A DNA stretch of 53,492 nt. Origin: Micromonospora tarensis. GTDB lineage: Bacteria > Actinomycetota > Actinomycetes > Mycobacteriales > Micromonosporaceae. The DNA is taken from assembly GCF_016803395.1 (NCBI RefSeq), contig NZ_JAEVHL010000020.1:1-53492 (forward strand), in the 5' to 3' direction. The position numbers and the translations under genes are program-made. Positions 51,247 through 53,492 of this stretch are shown here, one piece after another. Numbering within the stretch: the first letter of the stretch is position 1; each line of letters starts with the position of its first letter. The notes beneath the pieces are model-generated. The model was not told the DNA's origin. It searched no databases and worked only from the letters and a program-made list of their open reading frames with translations.

Positions 51247-52757
51247 GTGAACACCGCGCGCCTACTGTTGGACCCCCGTCGACGCGTCGCACCGGTGTCC
51301 CGCCGGCTCTTCGGCTCGTTCGTCGAGCACCTGGGCCGCTGCGTCTACACCGGAATCTACGAACCCGAGCACCCGACCGCCGACCCGGACGGCTTCCGTG
51401 CCGACGTCCTCGCGCTCGTGCGCGAGCTGGGCGTCACCACGGTCCGCTATCCCGGCGGCAACTTCGTCTCGTCCTACCGCTGGGAGGACGGCGTCGGCCC
51501 GGTCGACAACCGGCCGGCGCGGCTCGACCTCGCCTGGCACAGCCTGGAGCCCAACACGTTCGGGCTCGACGAGTTCATGCGCTGGGTCGGCAAGGCGGGC
51601 GTCGACCCGATCATGGCGGTCAACCTCGGCACCCGCGGCACGGCCGAGGCCATCGACCTGCTGGAGTACGCCAACCACCGGGCGGGCAGCCAGCTCGCCG
51701 ACCGCCGCCGCGAGAACGGCGCCACCGACCCGTACGGGATCAAGCTGTGGTGCCTGGGCAACGAGATGGACGGTCCGTGGCAGGTCGGCGCGCGCAGCGC
51801 GACCGAGTACGGGCGGCTCGCCGCGCAGACCGCGAAGGCCATGCGCCGCTTCGACCCCGATCTCGAACTGGTCGCCTGCGGCTCGTCGCACCTCGGCATG
51901 CCGACGTTCGGCAGCTGGGAGCGGGACGTGCTGACCGAGGCGTACGACGACGTGGACCTGATCTCGCTGCACGCCTACTACCAGCCGGTCGACGACGACC
52001 TGCCCAGCTTCCTCGCCTCGGCCGAGGACATGGACCGGTACATCGACGCGGTGACCGCGATCGCCGACTCGGTCGGCGCGATCCGCAGGTCGACCAAGAA
52101 GATCATGATCGCGTTCGACGAGTGGAACGTCTGGTACCAGTCGGCCGCCCCCTCCACGCCGCCGAGCGGCGAGGACTGGCCGGTCGCACCGCCGCTGCTG
52201 GAGGACCACTACAGCGTGGCCGACGCCGTCGTGGTCGGCGGCCTGCTGATCAGCCTGCTCCGGCACAGTGACCGGGTGACCGCGGCGTGCCAGGCCCAAC
52301 TGGTGAACGTCATCGCACCGATCATGACCGAACCGGGCGGCTCGGCCTGGCGGCAGACCATCTTCCACCCCTTCGCCCGCACCGCCCGGCACGCCCGGGG
52401 CACCGTGCTCGACGTGCTCCGCGAGGGCAGCACCACGACCACCGACCGCTACGGCGAGGTCGACGCGGTCGACGCGGTCTCCACCTGGGACGACAGCACC
52501 GGCGAGATGACCGTGTTCCTGGTCAACCGGGTGCTCGGCACGCCGGCCGAGGTGACTGTCGACGTCAGTGGCGCCCGGGTGACCGAGATCGTCGAGTGCG
52601 TCACCATCGGCGGCACCGACCTGGGCGCGAAGAACACCGCCGACGGCCCGGACCACGCCGAGCCGCGCCCGAACGGCACGGCGCGGGGCGGCGACGCCAG
52701 CGTCCGGGTGACCCTTCCGCCGGCGTCCTGGACCATGCTGCGGCTGCGGGCCGAGGC
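51247..52757 (+). CDS. abfA: Intracellular alpha-L-arabinofuranosidase, GH51 (stop codon lost at a join)
   Basis: GTG 51247 follows GGAGG by six bases. About 503 residues without a signal peptide, the full size of GH51. The acid/base Glu173 lies in WCLGNEMDGPW and nucleophile Glu292 in IAFDEWNVWY; the substrate-binding RYPGGNFVSSYRWEDGVGP is also present. The C-terminal beta-sandwich ends LPPASWTMLRLRAEA, where the family normally stops, but no stop occurs: the frame runs into helicase DNA in the wrong frame until 53070. It releases L-arabinose from imported arabino-oligosaccharides. Controlled by LacI-type sites upstream. Confidence 0.9.
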
Positions 52758-53492
52758 GGCGACCGCGACCTGGACGCCGTGCTGGTGCTCTTCGACGCGG
52801 CGGCCCGGTTCACCGACCGGCTGCCCGGTGCCCGCACCGAGGTCTTCCTCGACCACGTGCTCGCGCAGGACCTGCCCGCCGACACCATCGCGCCGACCGC
52901 CGACCGGGGCGCGGCGGTGCGCCTGCTCACCGCGCACGCCGCGAAGGGCCTGGAGTGGGACCTGGTCGCGGTGGCCGGCGTCCAGGAGGGCATCTGGCCG
53001 GACCTGCGGCTGCGGGGCAGCCTGCTCGGCTCCGAACGGTTGGTCGACGTGCTGGCCGGTCGCTCCGTAGACGGTTCGACAGTGGCGAACGTGGTGGGTC
53101 AGACGTCGGCGTTGCTGGACGAGGAACGCCGGCTCTTCCACGTCGCCATCAGCCGGGCCCGGCGCCGGCTGCTGGTCACCGCCGTGGCATCGGCCGCGGT
53201 GGGTGGTGACGACCACGAGGAGCAGCCGAGCCGGTTCCTGCACGAGCTGGGCGTCACCCCGCCCGGACCGGTCGACCCACCGGCCGGCCCACCGCCCAAC
53301 GGTGGTCCCGTCGGCGGTGGTCCGCACCCCACGCCCGGCGGCGGCGACGGTACGGCGGAGGGCGGCGGCGGCGGTGCGGCGCGGAAGGAGGATGGGTACG
53401 CCGGTCCGGTTCGGACCGGCGCGCTGCCGGTGACCCGTCCGCCCCGGGCGCTCACCCTGCCGGCGCTGGTCGCGGAGCTGCGTACCGCCGTC
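52758..53492 (+). pseudogene. Internal fragment of an AdnA-like UvrD/RecB-type DNA helicase
   Basis: In a frame different from abfA, the sequence reads DRDLDAVLVLFDAAARFTDR, then helicase motif V/VI regions VRLLTAHAAKGLEWDLVAVA and LLDEERRLFHVAISRARRRL, then a Gly/Pro-rich linker and RPPRALTLPALVAELRTAV, which resembles the region before the nuclease domain of actinobacterial AdnA. Motifs I-IV and the ATPase Walker A are missing on the left, and the gene runs off the right edge. AdnAB processes DNA double-strand ends. Only the C-terminal part is here, starting exactly at the end of abfA, so this is a rearrangement or a chimeric join. Confidence 0.8.

Noticed and set aside
1..53492. A biosynthetic gene cluster or phage-defence island
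   Set aside because: No PKS, NRPS, terpene or lanthipeptide enzymes and no restriction, CBASS, Abi or toxin-antitoxin genes were recognised; the regulators and methyltransferase are isolated.
1..53492. tRNA, rRNA or riboswitch
   Set aside because: Scanning by eye of the intergenic regions found no cloverleaf with a TTCRANY loop and no recognisable riboswitch core; a covariance-model search would be needed to exclude weak cases.

Overview
The window reads as chromosomal DNA from a very high-GC actinomycete, most probably Micromonosporaceae (Micromonospora-like). The basis is third-position GC bias, frequent GTG starts, DUF574 methyltransferase and XRE-TPR regulator families, two sugar ABC operons without their own ATPase (typical of actinomycetes with a shared MsiK-type subunit), and an AdnA-like helicase fragment. 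No rRNA, tRNA, CRISPR array or intact insertion sequence was seen. Placement is by inference only.

Layout. 0.3-2.1 kb: PLP aldolase and an ECF sigma factor. 2.3-9.3 kb: a sugar-acid operon (solute-binding protein, two permeases, galactonate dehydratase, mannonate dehydratase, gluconokinase) with a divergent GntR/FadR regulator. 9.4-13.0 kb: two XRE regulators, small hypotheticals and a truncated beta-helix gene. 13.2-15.3 kb: arsenic locus (divergent CadI/ArsI-type gene; arsR, aquaglyceroporin, arsC). 15.4-18 kb: secreted phosphoesterase and a repeat protein. 17.9-24.3 kb: a probable oxidative L-fucose/6-deoxyhexose module (aldose dehydrogenase, SDR, FAH-family hydrolase) facing a GntR regulator and lutABC lactate oxidation; the route yields pyruvate and L-lactate, which would explain lutABC beside it. 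24.3-25.5 kb: gene debris (lspA fragment, membrane-protein fragment, truncated glutaredoxin) around a DUF302 gene. 25.6-36.8 kb: regulator/membrane pairs, quinone oxidoreductase, oxalate decarboxylase, LuxR, GNAT, VOC, MFS, MarR and NmrA genes. 36.9-39.3 kb: a stress-type operon (sigma-B-like promoter, STAS, ferritin-like, hemerythrin). 39.4-52.8 kb: a methyltransferase, then an arabinoxylan/L-arabinose locus: LacI, IlvD/EDD dehydratase, ABC importer, secreted double esterase, second LacI, a GH3 remnant and GH51 arabinofuranosidase. 52.8-53.5 kb: internal piece of an AdnA-like helicase, joined abruptly to the GH51 gene.

Two features affect reading. About nine coding regions contain an apparent one-base deletion, nearly all repairable by restoring a C in a CCGG context, which suggests sequence error rather than decay. 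Several other genes are cut or internally deleted (lspA, glutaredoxin, GH3, helicase, beta-helix), and these cannot be explained by single bases; they are real rearrangements or assembly joins.
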